NCBI RefSeq assembly: GCF_003086295.3
Contig: NC_092051.1
Location: 67,767,772 to 67,831,771 of the forward strand
Reading direction: 5' to 3'
From: Arachis hypogaea
Lineage: Eukaryota > Streptophyta > Magnoliopsida > Fabales > Fabaceae
DNA length: 64,000 nt
Position numbers and translations under genes: made by a program
The notes under the pieces: generated by a model
The model's database searches: none
Told to the model about the DNA's origin: nothing
What the model saw: the letters and a program-made list of their open reading frames with translations, nothing else
In this document: piece by piece, positions 32,435-45,211 of the stretch
Layout of the letters: every line of letters starts with the position of its first letter
Numbering within the stretch: the first letter of the stretch is position 1

Positions 32435-33114
32435 TGCCCACAGGGAAACATCCAACTTCCTTGCCCAGTCTTTTCTTGTAACTCCAACCGTTTTCTCTTG
32501 AATTCTTTTTAGCTCTCTATTTGCTAATTCTGCTTGGCCATTAGTTTGAGGATGGTATGGTGTAGCCACTTTATGAGTTACTCCATATCTGTGGAGCAGC
32601 TTATCCATCTGTTTGTTACAAAAATGACTGCCACCATCACTAATGAGGCCTTTAGGCACTCCAAATCTGGTGAAGATATACTTCCTAAGAAAATAGAGAA
32701 CAATGTTTGCATCACATGTAGTTGTTGTTATGGCTTCCACCGATTTAGAGACATATTCTACAGCCACCAATATATACTTGAATGAGTGCGATGGTGGAAA
32801 GGGTCCCATGAAATCTATTCCCCAAAGGTCAAATAATTCTACTTCCAATATGAAATTCTAGGGCATTTCATTTCTCCTTGGTAGGCCCCCTGCTCTTTGG
32901 CATTCATCACACTGAGTTACAAACTCCCTGGCATCTTTGAATATGGATGGCCAATAGAAGCCACTATGAAGAACTTTGGATGTTGTTCTTTTTGCCCCAA
33001 AATGTCCACCATAATCTGAACTATGGCAGTGCCATAGGATATTTCTCAACTCACTTTCTAGTACACACCTTCTAATCATCCCATCAGGGCATCTCTTGAA
33101 TAGAAAAGGTTCAT
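32435..33114 (-). pseudogene. E0 integrase: zinc-binding module and DDE core
   Basis: From 33114 down, the minus strand encodes the HHCC module (HSSDYGGHFG ... CDECQRAGG), then after a short gap the core with [20 protein letters not shown] and [14 protein letters not shown], so all three catalytic acids are present. A stop lies at 32855 just before the core. The reading ends at the E1 insertion (32434) and continues at 10142. On the other side it ends at solo LTR E3 (TSD TTCAT, 33110-33114) and continues at 40700. Confidence 0.88.
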
Positions 33115-33215
33115 TGACAATGAGAATTCTTGCATGGTTTGGAATCAATCAAAACAAGAACCAAGTCGTTGGTAGCATAGTCCAAACCAACAATGAATTC
33201 TCACTACAACATTTT

Positions 33216-34175
33216 GGGTCTATGGCCACGGTTTTTTTTGTCACGGTAAAAAACCGTGACCATAGACCCCCTATGGTCACGGTTTTTTAGGGTGACCAAA
33301 AAAAAAAGCTATGATCACGGGTTTTTTGGAAAGGGTGACCATAGAGTACTTATGGTCACGGTTTTTTTAAAAAGGGTGGCCTAAAAGGGTCTATGGTCAC
33401 GGTTTTGAGGGGTGGCTTAAAGGGGTCTATGGTCACGGTTTTTTACAGTGACCTAAAAGGGTCTATGGTCACGGTTTTTCAAAAAAGGGTGACATAAAAG
33501 GGTCTATGGTCACGGTTTTGCGGGGTGGCCTAAAGGGGTCTATGGTCACGGTTTTGGGGGGTGGCCTAAAAGGGTCTATGGTCAAGGTTTTGGGGTGACC
33601 TAAAGGGGTCTATTGTCACGGTTTTTTACAGTGACCAAAAAGGGGCTATGGTCACGGTTTTTCAAAAAAGGGTGACCTAAAAGGGTCTATGGTCACGGTT
33701 TTGGGGGGTGACCTAAAGGGGTCTATGGTCACGGTTTTGGGGGTGGCCTAAAAGGGTCTATGGTCACGATTTTGGGGGGTGGCCTAAAGGAGTCTATGGT
33801 CACGGTTTTTTACAGTGACCAAAAAGGGGCTAGGGTCACGGTTTTTGTAAAAAGGGTGACCTAAAAGGGGTCTATGGTCACGGTTTTCGGGTGACCTAAA
33901 GGGGTCTATGGTCACGGTTTTGGGGGTGGCCTAAAAGGGTCTATGGTCACTGTTTTTGGGGGTGACCTAAAGGTGTCTATGGTCACAATTTTTTACAGTG
34001 ACCAAAAAGGATCTATGGTCACGGTTTTGAGGGTGACCTAAAAGGGTCTATGGTCACGGTTTTTTACAGTGGTCAAAAAGTGTCTATGGTCACGGTTTTT
34101 CAAAAGGGTGACCTAAAAGGGTCTATGGTCACGGTTTTAGGAGTGACCTAAAGGGGTCTATGGTCACAGTTTTAA
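33216..34175. repeat. Left subterminal repeat array of the CACTA element
   Basis: About 25 units of CTATGGTCACGGTTTT followed by a spacer ending in GTGACCTAAAAGGGGT, mostly all in one direction and about 35-55 bp apart. ORFs in this stretch are meaningless. Confidence 0.9.
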
Positions 34176-35010
34176 TCATTTGAGTTTAAATTAATTAAGA
34201 TTTTTATGTATTTTTTATATAATTTTAAATATTTTATCTTTTAAAACTTTTAATAATTAAAAACTAATAATAATTTTATATGATTTATTTTAAATATTAT
34301 AATTTTAAATTTAATTTTATAAATAAAAAATTTTTCACCCCTACCGTCCCTTTGGTCTGGTCGTCTCTCTACTGTCCAACCGGTCGCCTCCAACCCTCTG
34401 TACACTTGCGAATCACAAGCTTCTCTGCGTCGTTCGTCGCACGTCGTGGTTCGTCATGTTCATCTCCCGTTATCTGTTGTCATCCCGAATTTTTTAAAAT
34501 TAAATAATAAATTATTTATAAGATTATGTTTTTAAAAGATTTTATATATAAATTAAATACTTTTTATTTATGATTTAAAAATTTAGTAATTGAATAATAA
34601 TAAAGATTTTATATACTTTAAGTTGAATAATTAGATTTTTAATTTTATTTTATAATTATAGAAGAAATTGATTTTTATTATCTCTAATAATTAAATAATA
34701 TTTTTATAGATATTATTATTAGATTAAATTTTATTTTAAATTAATATTCTACCTAAATTCTAATTCCCAAATCAAAACCTTAATTTAACTCTAAATTCCC
34801 AAATTAAAACCCATTAACCCTAATCTAACCCTAATTTCACTGCCTCACTGCCATTCACAGCCACACTTCCCCTTTTTACCATCAGCAGCCACCAAACCCC
34901 CATTTCCCTTTCCCTCCACACTGCAGCACGCACACATAGACCTCCCTCTCGACACCCACACTCAGCCTCACACACCTCACTCAAACTCCATTGTCGCGCC
35001 AGCCACCCAC

Positions 35011-35054
<44 letters not shown>

Positions 35055-37949
35055 GGAGGAGCGTCGCCGGTAGAAGGAGAGGTCATCGCCGCTGCCGAAT
35101 CGTCGAGTCATCGCGCCCTGCCACCGCGAAGCTGCCGAACTGCATGCGTCGTCACCACAGTTGGAGGAAGCCCGTGTCGCCGTCTTTCTCGCTGTTGCCG
35201 GAGAAGCCTGAGGAGACGGGGAGACAGAACACGAAGGATGCCATCCACGCCACTTCTTCGTGTATTTTGTTTTGTCTTTTGAGCGCTGATTCCCTTTTGT
35301 TGGTTTTCTGCGCTTGTCAAAGTTCAAACCTTTCTCTGATTTGGATGGATCTAGTTCCAGTTTCTCAGAATTTGGTCTTCTGGGGTGTCGAGGATACTTG
35401 AACGTCACTGATTCTACCTCAAAGGTTTCTTCTTTTGTTCATTCTTCAATTGACGGAATAGCTTCTGGATTTTTGTTTTTTGTTTTTTTGTTGTTTGATT
35501 GATTTATGCTGTTTTAGTTGCGCTTGAAATACAAAAAGGGGGTTTCTCTTATCTTTGGAGGAAAATTGATTGGGGGTGTTCTACTATTCTTAGTTGAGGG
35601 TTGACTATAGTCAATTTACCTTTAAAAAGAGTGATTTGAGTTGAAGTTAATTAATTAACTTCTATTCAAGGTAGGTACAACAGCTTTGATAATCCCTTAG
35701 AATCATATGACACAAAAATAAAAGTTTCACTAATGGTATATTTTTAATAAACTTTACAATTTTGTGATCATATTTTTGTTGACTTGCTATGTTCTATGGT
35801 GCATGCCGAACAAAAGCTCAAAGTATTGCTTTAGAATTACTTTTGGTTAATTAATTAGTTACAAAATATCATATTAAATTCATTGTAGATCCTATACTAA
35901 CTTTTCTAATATGAAATTGTTTACTGCCATGTGCTTACTATGTATAGTTTGACTGATATAATTAGATGTTCTTTGCAGGCCTAATTAATTTGGATTCATT
36001 AGCACATTATAGTTCTCTTACTAGTTATTTTCTGCAACCATTAAAATGTGCATTGGCGGCCTCTATGCCAATGGCAAGTTGGTGAGCATGTAAACTACCT
36101 TTGTAAAATATGTGTCATATGACATTATGTCAGCTTCAACTTCCATTGCATTATTGTTATATTGATGTCAAATTTTTGTCAAGCTGAATTTGTGCTTTTC
36201 AATTCTGTTTCTGAATCTAAAAGGAAGTCCATAATGTTGAATAAGTGCTCTTTCTCCATTTATTAAATTTCTCATGTTTGAAGTTGTTTGTGCTTGCCAA
36301 ATTGGTTTTGTTGATAAATAGTTGTTGAGTTTATTTGCATGTTTCTAGGCTCAACGTGCAGGTTGCCTGTTGAAGAAAATTCTGCAAGTAATTGAGTTGC
36401 GTGTTTCACATCAAGCAGAAAGCATAAAAAATGTAAAATTAACTTTATATGTTCAATGCCTCCCTAGTAACTGTTTGAGTGATTGGAACTACAGAGACCC
36501 TGCCTGCCTCCTCTCACTTGTTCAATTCTTGAGGTGAAATGAAATTAGATAAAACACATATTTGAATTTTGGATGCTTTATTTGTAATGGATATAGGTAT
36601 GATTGATCCTTCCCTTGATTGAGATATGTCTGACTGTGGAACTTTGCTGCAGGGAATAGAAATGCATATGAGTTCTGTTGCTGAGAAGGTATTTCTTTAT
36701 AGATCGTCATTTTTGTTAGAAGTTAAAACTTGAAGTTGTTATTTTCAGCATGATTAAGTAGCTCAAATTGATTGGACTGCATACTTTTTAAATTTAGTTA
36801 ATACTATACTAGATACCTTTATAAAGTTGAAATTTAGCAAAACCAAATCTATTAGAATTCAAGTCACAAAATAAAAAAATCTATTTGAATTGTATGGCTG
36901 CTGAAATTAAGAGTAGGCTGCTGAAAATAAATATGAACTACTAACAAGCTTTTAATGATGTTAATTAAGGTATGCATAGCAAGCAAAATAAAAGAAAATG
37001 TCTTAGTTTGGCTATCTCTTTTCATTTATTTCTCTTTCTGAGAGTTAGGTAAAAAATGTGACTAATTTAACATACATTTGCAGCTTGAACAAAGTAAATT
37101 TGAGGAAAAGAAGAAACTTGAAAATTAGGATTTTTTCAGAATCCAGATCTGTGAATTGGAAGAATAAGGAGCATACTTACCTAAGTTTTGTCGATTGCCA
37201 ATCTAGAGCTTTTCAGGTTTGCTTTGTTGTTTATGGAGCTTCATTTTTTATTTCCATTTTCTTTTTACTTGTGCTATATTTATATTATTTGGTGCTTTAT
37301 AAGAATTGAGAGCTGCAATGAAGTCTGTCAAAAATGAAGTGTTAAAAACAAAAAGAAGCTACTCATTTCAAGTACTTTGGTAATATATACTGTATCTCTT
37401 CAAGTACTTTATATCGTTTTATGATGTGTCATATACTATGATGTGGATGTGTGTTGTATAGTGTGTACTAGTTATTATATGTGTGATATATATATGTTTT
37501 TATGATATGTTTCTTTTTCCTAAGTTGAAGAAGAATAAATATAGGTGTTTATGTCTAATGTGACTTTATTTTGCATGTTAATGAAGCAGGTGCTGAGCTT
37601 TCAAATGGTAAAGTGGTTGAAACAAAAGTTCTCAAGCGTTGAGAAGAAAGAATAGCAATACCAGAAACAATCTATTCTAGTAGAGTCTAAGTTGTATTGC
37701 TCCCACGCCTGTGGAACAATTCTGTTAATAGTGTCTATTTAGTGTTAGTGTATATATCACTGTATAAAACTAAGATCGAGACAAGTGTATTCACTCAACT
37801 ATATTGATATGTTAGCTGGTTACTTTAATTACAATTTATCTTAATTGTTGATTATCTTTTTTTATTTTTACATTTATTTTGTAATTATCATCATTTTGGG
37901 ATGTGATTATGCTAAAAAAAAATTAAATCTCAAAAAACAAAATAGGCTA
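34176..37949 (+). other. CACTA interior with gene-like segments
   Basis: AT-rich to 34780, then a CT-rich segment with CCCTAATC-type text, an (AG)n run (35013-35050) and a GC-rich piece (35055-35240) resembling a plant gene promoter and first exon. From 35400 the sequence is T-rich with several splice-like borders, for example TTGCAG before CTTGAACAAAGTAAATTTG (near 37083) and CTGCAG before GGAATAGAAATGC (near 36652). This suggests a captured host gene or the relic of an element gene. No protein family was recognised and no long ORF survives. Confidence 0.4.
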
Positions 37950-38756
37950 TGGTCACAGTAAGATAAGGCTATGGTCACGGTTTTGTGGGGTGACCATAGA
38001 TAAGCTATGGTCATGGTGAAAAACCGTGACCATAGATAAGGCTATGGTCACGGTTTTAAGGAGGGGTGACCATAGAAGCTATGGTCACGGTGAAAAATCG
38101 TGGCCATAGATAGGGCTATGGTCACGGTTTTAAGGAGGGGTGACCATAGAGGCTATGGTCACGGTGAAAACCGTGGCCATAGATAGGGCTATGGTCACGG
38201 TTTTAAGTGGGGTGACCATAGAGGCTATGGTCACGGTAAAAACCGTGACCATAGATAAGGCTATGGTCACGGTTTTAAGGTGGGGTGACCATAGAACTAT
38301 GGTCACGGCAAAAACCGTGACCATAGATAAGGCTATGGTCACGGTTTTGAGGAGGGGTGACCATAGAAGCTTTGGTCACGGCCAAAACCGTGACCATAGA
38401 TAAGGCTATGGTCACGGTTTTAAGGAAGGGTGACCATAGAGGCTATGGTCACGGCCAAAACCGTGACCATAGATATGGCTATGGTCACGATTTTTATGCG
38501 TGACCATAGATTGCCCTTTGTCACGGTTAAAAACCGTGGCCTAAAGTGTCAGAATTTGAAAATTATAACCGTGACCATAGAAACTGTGACCATAGGTAAA
38601 AAAACCGTGACCATAGACCTATGGCCACGACGGAATAGGCCACGGTAAAAAACCGTGACCATAGGTCCAAAACCGTGACCATAGATCTATGGTCACCCTT
38701 TTCACTAGCTATGGTCACGGTTTTTTACCGTGACCATAGGCCTTTTTTTTGTAGTG
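37950..38756. repeat. Right subterminal repeat array of the CACTA element
   Basis: Unlike the left array, units occur in inverted pairs: CTATGGTCACGG facing CCGTGACCATAG across 4-8 bp, repeated roughly every 60-100 bp. This gives a chain of hairpins. Confidence 0.9.
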
Positions 38757-40699
38757 TCTCAAGATCAAATAATAAAGTCAATACAAAATATAAACCGAGA
38801 GTATTTAGCTCCCGGGTCGTGTTTCCTAGGAGTTGCAATGAAGTGTACATTTATTGGCTATGGGAGAGGGAGAGCATGGGGATTTGTGAATGAAAGCAAG
38901 AGAGAGCAAGGAATGTAAATAGCAAGGAAGTAACTTAACATGCAAGAAATTAAAAGTCAAAGCAAGTAAAAACAATGAAAATGGAAATTTAATGCTAAAA
39001 AGGACTCTTGGCAAGAAGTGGATAATCTAGGTTTTCTATCCTTGTTATGGACCACAAACATGGCAATTGTGTGGAATCAATCCAAACCAATCAATCCTCC
39101 TTGAGAATTAGTCAAAGAGTGTAATTGATCTCAATCCTTAAGTCCTAGTCAACTCACTAATTACTTAGTGAAAGATTAGCGTCAATGGAAACCAAACCAA
39201 TTAACTATTCTCACACAATGTGGAATGGACATCCACAACTTAATTCCACCCAAATACCGAATTTCTCAACCAAGAGTGTGAAAACTAAACACACAAGAAA
39301 TTAAACATCAAAGCAATAAAAGTCAAAAGCAATTAAAGACAAGGAAAGGAAACTTTAAATGCAAGAAAACATCTTGGCAAGTAATTGAAAGCTATGGCTA
39401 TCTATCCTAGTCATTGACCAAAAACACATGATGATTATGAAGAGTTAATCCTACTTAGTCAACCTTACATCGAAGATAAGTCAAATAGGCATAGTTAATT
39501 TCAATCCCTAAGTCCTATGTCAACACTAAGGGGTCACATAGAGTCAAGGGAAACCAAATCAACTAACTACTCTAATATATCAAACCAAAATGGACATCAA
39601 TGACTCAAGGATCACCAAAGGCAACAATTTCAAGCCAAGAGTTAAGAAAAACTAAGTGAAAACTAAGCCAAGCATTTTATCAAACACTTGGTGTACATGA
39701 AAATAAAATAATATTAAAATGCATTAAAATAAATTCTAAAGCTACCAAAGCAAGAAAATAACAATAACAACTAAAGAAAGCAATAAATGACATGGAAACA
39801 TAAATTTGCATTAATTGGATTAAAATAACAAAAGTGTTCATAACATGGAATTTGACATAAAAGAGAAAATAACAAAAGAGATGAAGAAGATAAAGACAAG
39901 AAAGCATAGAAAAATAAAGGAAACTACATTAAAACAAGAATTAAATGCTGAAATTAAAGGAAATTAAACTAAGAAAACTCTAATTCTAGAGAGAGGGGGG
40001 AGTTTCTTTCTCTAGAGAACTAAAGCAAAAACATAGAAAACCTAAACCTAATTGCCCCCTTCATCCTTTTTCAATTTGGCCTTAAATAGCTTCAAAAATT
40101 GTGTTGGATTGGGTTTTGGGGGCCCAGAAATCGCTGCCAGCGAGTTGCAATTAATGAGGTCACGTGCAAGGATCTGTGCAGACGCATAGACGTGTGCGTC
40201 CACACACATGCTGAATTTTGACTTGTGCGTACGCACAAGTACCTGTGTGTACGCACACTTAGACTTAAGTCCACTATAGCAAATTGCATATCATTATGAA
40301 GCCCCGGACGTTAGCTTTCCAATGCCACTGGAACCACCTCATTTGGACCTCTGAAGCTTAAGTTATGACCGATTTAGAAAAGAGAGGTCAGAGTTGGCAG
40401 CTTTCCAAATCCTTCATTTCTTGAATTCTTCCCTTTTGCATGCTCTTTTTCTCACTTCTTCAACCCATACTTGCCTTGGAAACCTAAAAATCACTTAACA
40501 AATACATCAAGGTACCAAATGGGATTAAAGTGAATAAAATTGACTAAATTAAGCACAAAAGAGCATGTTTTCACTTTCAAGCACCGTTTAAGAAGAAATC
40601 TCAAAAGCATGCTATTTAGGTGAATAAATGTGGGTTTATGTGATGGAATCCACTCAAATCAAACCAAAATATATCGTAAAATATGGATTCATGATTCAT

Positions 40700-42304
40700 C
40701 CCTCAAGAATTTCTTGGCTTCAGTGAGCAACTTCTTCACTTGTTGCCTGGTGAAATCTTGAGGAATCCTTTTTCCCACCTTGTAGTTTGCAATATCAGCA
40801 AACCAAGGTGCTTGTTGAACTTGGGATAGATGCTCATATGGGAATTTCTCATTCATTGGTTGTGGAGCTTCTTGATTGATCTCTTGTGGTAACCTTGACA
40901 AATAATCTGGAACTTGGTTTTCACTTCCTTTCCTATCCGTTACTTCAATGTCAAACTCTTGTTGTAATAGCACCCACCTAATAAGCCTTGGCTTAACATC
41001 CTGTTTAGACATGAGATACTTGAGAGTAGCATGGTCAGTATATACTACAACTTTTGAACCAATCAAGTATTGTCTGAATTTATCAAATGCATATACAATT
41101 GCCAATAGTTCTTTTTCTATGGTGGTGTAATTTTTCTGTGTCTTATTTGACACTTTACATGTATAGTATATGACATGATGCAATTTATCCTTCCTTTGTC
41201 CGAATACAGTACCAATTGTAAGGTCACTTGCATCACACATAAGTTCAAAGGGAAGTCCCCAGTCTGGGGGTGTGATAATTAGTGCTGTAGTGAGTTTAGT
41301 TTTCAAAGTTTCAAAAGCATGCTTGCAGTTATCATGAAAGATAAAAGGATTGTCAACCACTAGCAAGTTGCTTAGTGGTTTTAGCTATTTTTGAGAAATC
41401 TTTGAAGAATCTCCTGTAAAATCCAGCATGCCCAAGAAAACTTCTCATTGCTTTCACATTGATTGGTATAGGAAGCTTTTCTATGATCTCTATTTTAGCC
41501 TTGTCAACTTCTATACCCTTGCTTGAAACTTTATGCCCAAGAACAACACCTTCTGGTACCATGAAATGACATTTTTCCCAATTCAAGACTAAGTTTGTTT
41601 CTTGGCATGTTTTCAAGACAAGGGTTAGATGATGCAAACAAGTGTCAAATGAGTTACCAAAAATAGAAAAATTATCCATAAAAACCTCTAAGAATTTCTC
41701 TACCATGTCAGAGAATATGAAAAGCATACACCTTTGAAAAGTTGCTGGAGCATTGCATAGCCCAAAGGGAATCCTTCTGTAGGCAAAGACTCCAAAGGGA
41801 CAAGTGAAAGAAGTCTTTTCTTGGTCCTTGGGATCTACCACTATCTGATTGTACCCGAAATACCCATCCAAAAAGCAATAGTAGTCATGGCCAGCCAATC
41901 TTTCTAGCATCTAATCAATAAAGGGGAGAGGGAAGTGGTCCTTCCTTGTAGCATCATTCAATTCTCAACCCGGTCACTGTCCTTGTAGGGATAAGCCATT
42001 CCTTTCATTGATGATGACAGTCATGCCTCCCTTTTTCGGTACCACCTAGACTGGATTCACCCAAGGGCTATCAGAAATGGGGTATATGATTCTAGCATTC
42101 CATAACTTCATCACCTCCTTTTGAACCACCTCTTTCATGGTTGGATTGAGCCTCCTTTGAGGTTGAACCACTGGCCTTGAGTCCTCCTCTAGCATAATTT
42201 TATGCATGCAAATAGCAGGGTTTATACCCTTGATGTCATCAATTGTCCATCTTAGAGCAGTTTTGTGAGTTTTTAATAAATGAAGCAGCTTTGCTTTGTC
42301 TTGT
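40700..42304 (-). pseudogene. E0 RT and RNase H (broken)
   Basis: The minus strand from 42304 encodes the N-terminal RT part (RRLNPTMKEVVQKEV near 42150), then palm motifs (GYNQIVVDPKDQEKTSFTCPFG, in pieces, near 41850). The catalytic box here reads FMDNFSIFGNSF (about 41670) with the second Asp replaced by Asn. RNase H follows ([15 protein letters not shown], 41230) up to EAKKFLRDE at 40700. Breaks: frame changes near 41360 and 41960-42000, and a stop near 41912. The gene continues to the left at 33114 and to the right, beyond E4, at 59360. Confidence 0.85.
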
Positions 42305-42309
42305 GTACT

Positions 42310-43865
42310 TGATGATATTTGACGATAAATTTTGGTTTAATTTGGGTGGATTTCATCACATACTCTCACACTTAATCACTAAAATGGCATACTTTTATGT
42401 TTTCTCTCTAAATTGTGCTTAATTGTAAAAATATGCTATTTTATGCTTAATTTAATCAATTGTATCCAACTTTCATTCCATTCGATGCCTTGATGGTTTT
42501 GATGAGTGATTTTAGGTGCAATAGGTTGGAATGGCTTGATAAGAGTGAAAGAGAAACATGCATTTGGGAGAGAAAATAAAGAAATCAAAGGAGGAGCACA
42601 TAGCCATGTGTGCATACGCACAACATTCTGTGCGCACGCACAAGTGAAAATGCAGCGAAGTGTGCAAACGCACACTTCTGTGGGTACGCACAGGTCCCTG
42701 CGCGTGACTTTATTAATGAAGCACGTGGGTCGCGATTTTGGGGCTCTTTTGGCAAAATTTTGGAAGGCTGAAGTTGGTTTTAAAGTGTTATACCAAGGGA
42801 CATCATTCACATATGAAGGAAGCTAACTTAGACATAGGAAAACATATAGTAGGAGTAGGAGTAGTGTAGTATACAAAATCTCTCTTAGGGTTTTAATTAG
42901 GTTTCAATGTAGCATTTTATAGTTCAATTTTGGTCTTGGATTTAGCTATCTCATTGTAAGTATTCCTTAATTTTCTCTTTTATTACATTACTTGTTCTAC
43001 ACTTGCATATATGTTAATTTCCTTTGTCAATATATACATAGTTTGTAATTTTGAGTTTTGGTTCGTGAATTTGATGTTTGATGGTTTTTATATGTTTGTT
43101 TGAGTTGCCTTTGTTGATTTTGATCATTTGTGGTTCATAGTTTTTATTATTTTCCCAATTTTGCCATGTTTTATGATTATGCCCACTATGTGTTTGATGA
43201 AATGCCAATTTTGATTATGGGGTAGATTTTCACCCCTTGGCTTGGGGAAGTGAGTATATGGATTACTAGAGTCATAATGTCCAACATTTAGTGATAATTC
43301 TAGGATTGTTAGTTGTTATTATTTCCACTAACGCTAGCTTCTTACTAAGGTAATTAGTAAGTTAGCTAGGATTTGTGGATTAATAACAATTACGCTCACT
43401 TGACCTATCCTTCGATGTTAAGGGTAGACTAAGTGAGATTAATCCATCATAATTATCATAGTTGTGATTATGTCAAGGAAGGAATTACATAACTCACCTA
43501 AGTCAAGGCTCCATTTATGTTTTGAACCACTTTTCCACCAATTTTGAGTCTTACTTGTCCATATTACATACATAGTTCTTTTATTCCTTCATTAGTTAAT
43601 TAATTGCAATTTTGATCGTTCTTTTATTTCTTTAATTGTTTACTTCAATCATTGAAAACCCTTTGCTTTTCAAAACCAAAATTGTGCACTCTTAGACAAT
43701 AGTTCCTAGGGAAGACGACCCGAGATTTGATTACTCTGGTAATTTGAATTAGAAATTTTAAACTTTGATGGTGGGAGTTAGTTGCCGGTTTGGTCTATAC
43801 TTGCAACGGAAGTGATTCTTCTTTTAAGTGGAAAAATCCAAAATGGTGCAAAATCCTATTCATCA
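42310..43865 (+). repeat. 5-prime LTR of E4
   Basis: 1556 bp, ends CTATTCATCA before the PBS. U3 carries words such as GTGCGCACGCAC and GTGGGTACGCAC at 42598-42715. U5 ends differently from that of the partner LTR (see findings). Confidence 0.88.
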
Positions 43866-43871
43866 AGTTTT

Positions 43872-43889
43872 TGGCGCCGTTGCCAGGGA
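43872..43889 (+). other. E4 primer binding site (tRNA-Asp)
   Basis: TGGCGCCGTTGCCAGGGA, one change from the perfect tRNA-Asp complement, 6 nt after the LTR. Confidence 0.88.
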
Positions 43890-43977
43890 ACTAGTGCAAT
43901 AAGTGCTAGATATTGGTTGTTGTGAATATGTTAATAGTGTGAATTGATGTTTTTAGTTTTTATTTTCAATTTTCTCT

Positions 43978-45211
43978 ATGAGTTATCACCATCTCGGTTT
44001 GGAGTTTGGTTGTGATCATTTTGTAGGGTGTGATAACTTCAATTTTGGATTGCATCATTGGATTGGAGCATCAATTTTGGAAGGAGCAACCTCCTCTATA
44101 CTACAATGAGCAAAACCCTCACCAATATGCATACCCAAACCAAGGATATGGTGGATTTCACTTTGATTATGTACCTCCACCACCATATGTCTATGACCCA
44201 TACCCCCAACATAATCCTCAATCACCACATTTTCCAACACCACATCAATACCACCATACACCTTCTTACATACCACGTCAAAACACTTACCAACATGAGT
44301 CACCTCCCATACATACAACCTTTTTCCCAGCCAATGAACCTTCTCTCCTATCTAATTATGGAGTTTCCCAACCCTTGGGAGCAGACCATCAAGACCTTCA
44401 AGTTTTTCTCCAAGAGCAAGAAGGATTCCAAAGAACACAATGGCAATTCATGGCTACCATAGCCGAAGCAGTGAACCATTTGGTTCTATTAAGGTCATCC
44501 AATCAAGGCACTCCTCTTGAAGGGTGTGAAGGAGCAATTGAAGGGCATAGAGAAGAGGAGAGCATGAAATGTCAAGTGGATGAAGAGGAGCTAAGGTTTG
44601 AAGTGCAACATGAGGAGGAAGGTGAGATAAGTGAACTAGAGGAGGGAAAGGGAGAATTGAGGGAGATTGATCAAGATGAGGATTTCATCCTTGATGATTT
44701 TTTGTCCTCATTGGTCAATCCCCTTAATGATCCTAATGAGCCTCTTCCCATTGAGTTTGAGAGAGACATGGAGGTAGACTTCCCACAACCTCCTTCTTAT
44801 GACTTGAGTGATGGGGAAGAGGAAGTTGGTGAGGAAGCAATTCCGTTCCAAGAACATATTGAGTGGGTGACAATTTTATGTATGAGCTTCATTAGCCCCC
44901 ATCAGTATGTTATCTTAGAGACGGATTACCAACTCAAGGTCCTTCTTAGGTTGGTACATGGTGGAGAAAGGAGTGTTAGTTGCCAAGGTAGTCCAAAGCC
45001 CATCAAGAAAACCAATGTAAGAATTGGAATTCAAGTGAGATGTCAAGCACAATTGGGTGATTTCCGGAGAGTGTTGGGGTACTTCAAGGGTAGAATGAGA
45101 GCTCGTCCATCCGTCTTGAAGAATAAAGACCAATGTAAGAATTGGAATTCAAGTGATATGTCAAGCACAATTGCATGTTTGCTTGTCTTGGTTAGCTTAG
45201 GATTAGTTTAA
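43978..45211 (+). pseudogene. E4 accessory ORF; same unknown family as in E1
   Basis: The likely start at 43978 (MSYHHLGLEFG) resembles the E1 start (MSSHPRRFKFG). A frame change near 44070-44090 leads into the long open frame (44030-45211). Order: Pro/Tyr/His/Gln-rich part (YVPPPPYVYDPYPQHNPQ), a region with LQVFLQEQEGFQRTQWQF, a strongly acidic stretch (EEEGEISELEEGKGE), then the C-terminal module EWVTILCMSFISP, YVILETDYQLKVLL and VRCQAQL. The same module ends the E1 ORF. It fills the gag position, close behind the PBS. No gag, knuckle, protease or RT motif was seen. The function is unknown; RNA or particle binding in trans is only a guess. Confidence 0.65.

Larger units (their letters stand above)
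33202..38756. mobile_element. Non-autonomous CACTA (En/Spm-type) DNA transposon
   Basis: The ends are CACTACAACATTTTGGG (33202) and the inverted CACTACAAAAAAAAGG (38756), flanked by a perfect 3-bp TSD TCT (33199-33201 and 38757-38759). These are the hallmarks of CACTA elements. Dense subterminal repeats of CTATGGTCACGGTTTT fill 33216-34175 and 37950-38748; such repeats bind the element's own TNPA-like protein in known CACTA elements. No transposase was recognised in the 3.7-kb interior. It sits in solo LTR E3. Confidence 0.93.
33115..40694 (-). repeat. E3: solo LTR containing a CACTA element
   Basis: TSD TTCAT at 33110-33114 and 40695-40699 interrupts E0 pol cleanly at the RNase H/integrase border. 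Without the CACTA element the LTR is about 2.0 kb. The minus strand starts TCATGAATCCATATTTTACG (normal TGATG start mutated by one base) and is homologous to the E4 LTRs. A TATA-like box lies at 40081-40089, palindromic words (GTGCGTACGCACAAG) at 40180-40262 and the shared U3 block at 40300-40395. Positions 39010-39450 contain two tandem-like repeats of an R/U5 motif (CTTGGCAAG ... CTATCCT). Confidence 0.88.

Noticed and set aside
33216..34175. Regularly spaced repeats resembling a CRISPR array
   Set aside because: Units vary in length and sequence, lie next to CACTA termini with a 3-bp TSD, and the sequence is clearly plant. They are subterminal transposon repeats.
34976..35408. ORFs of 136 and 143 codons on opposite strands
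   Set aside because: They run through an (AG)n microsatellite and GC-rich exon-like text. Neither shows a known domain; at most a short part is an old exon.
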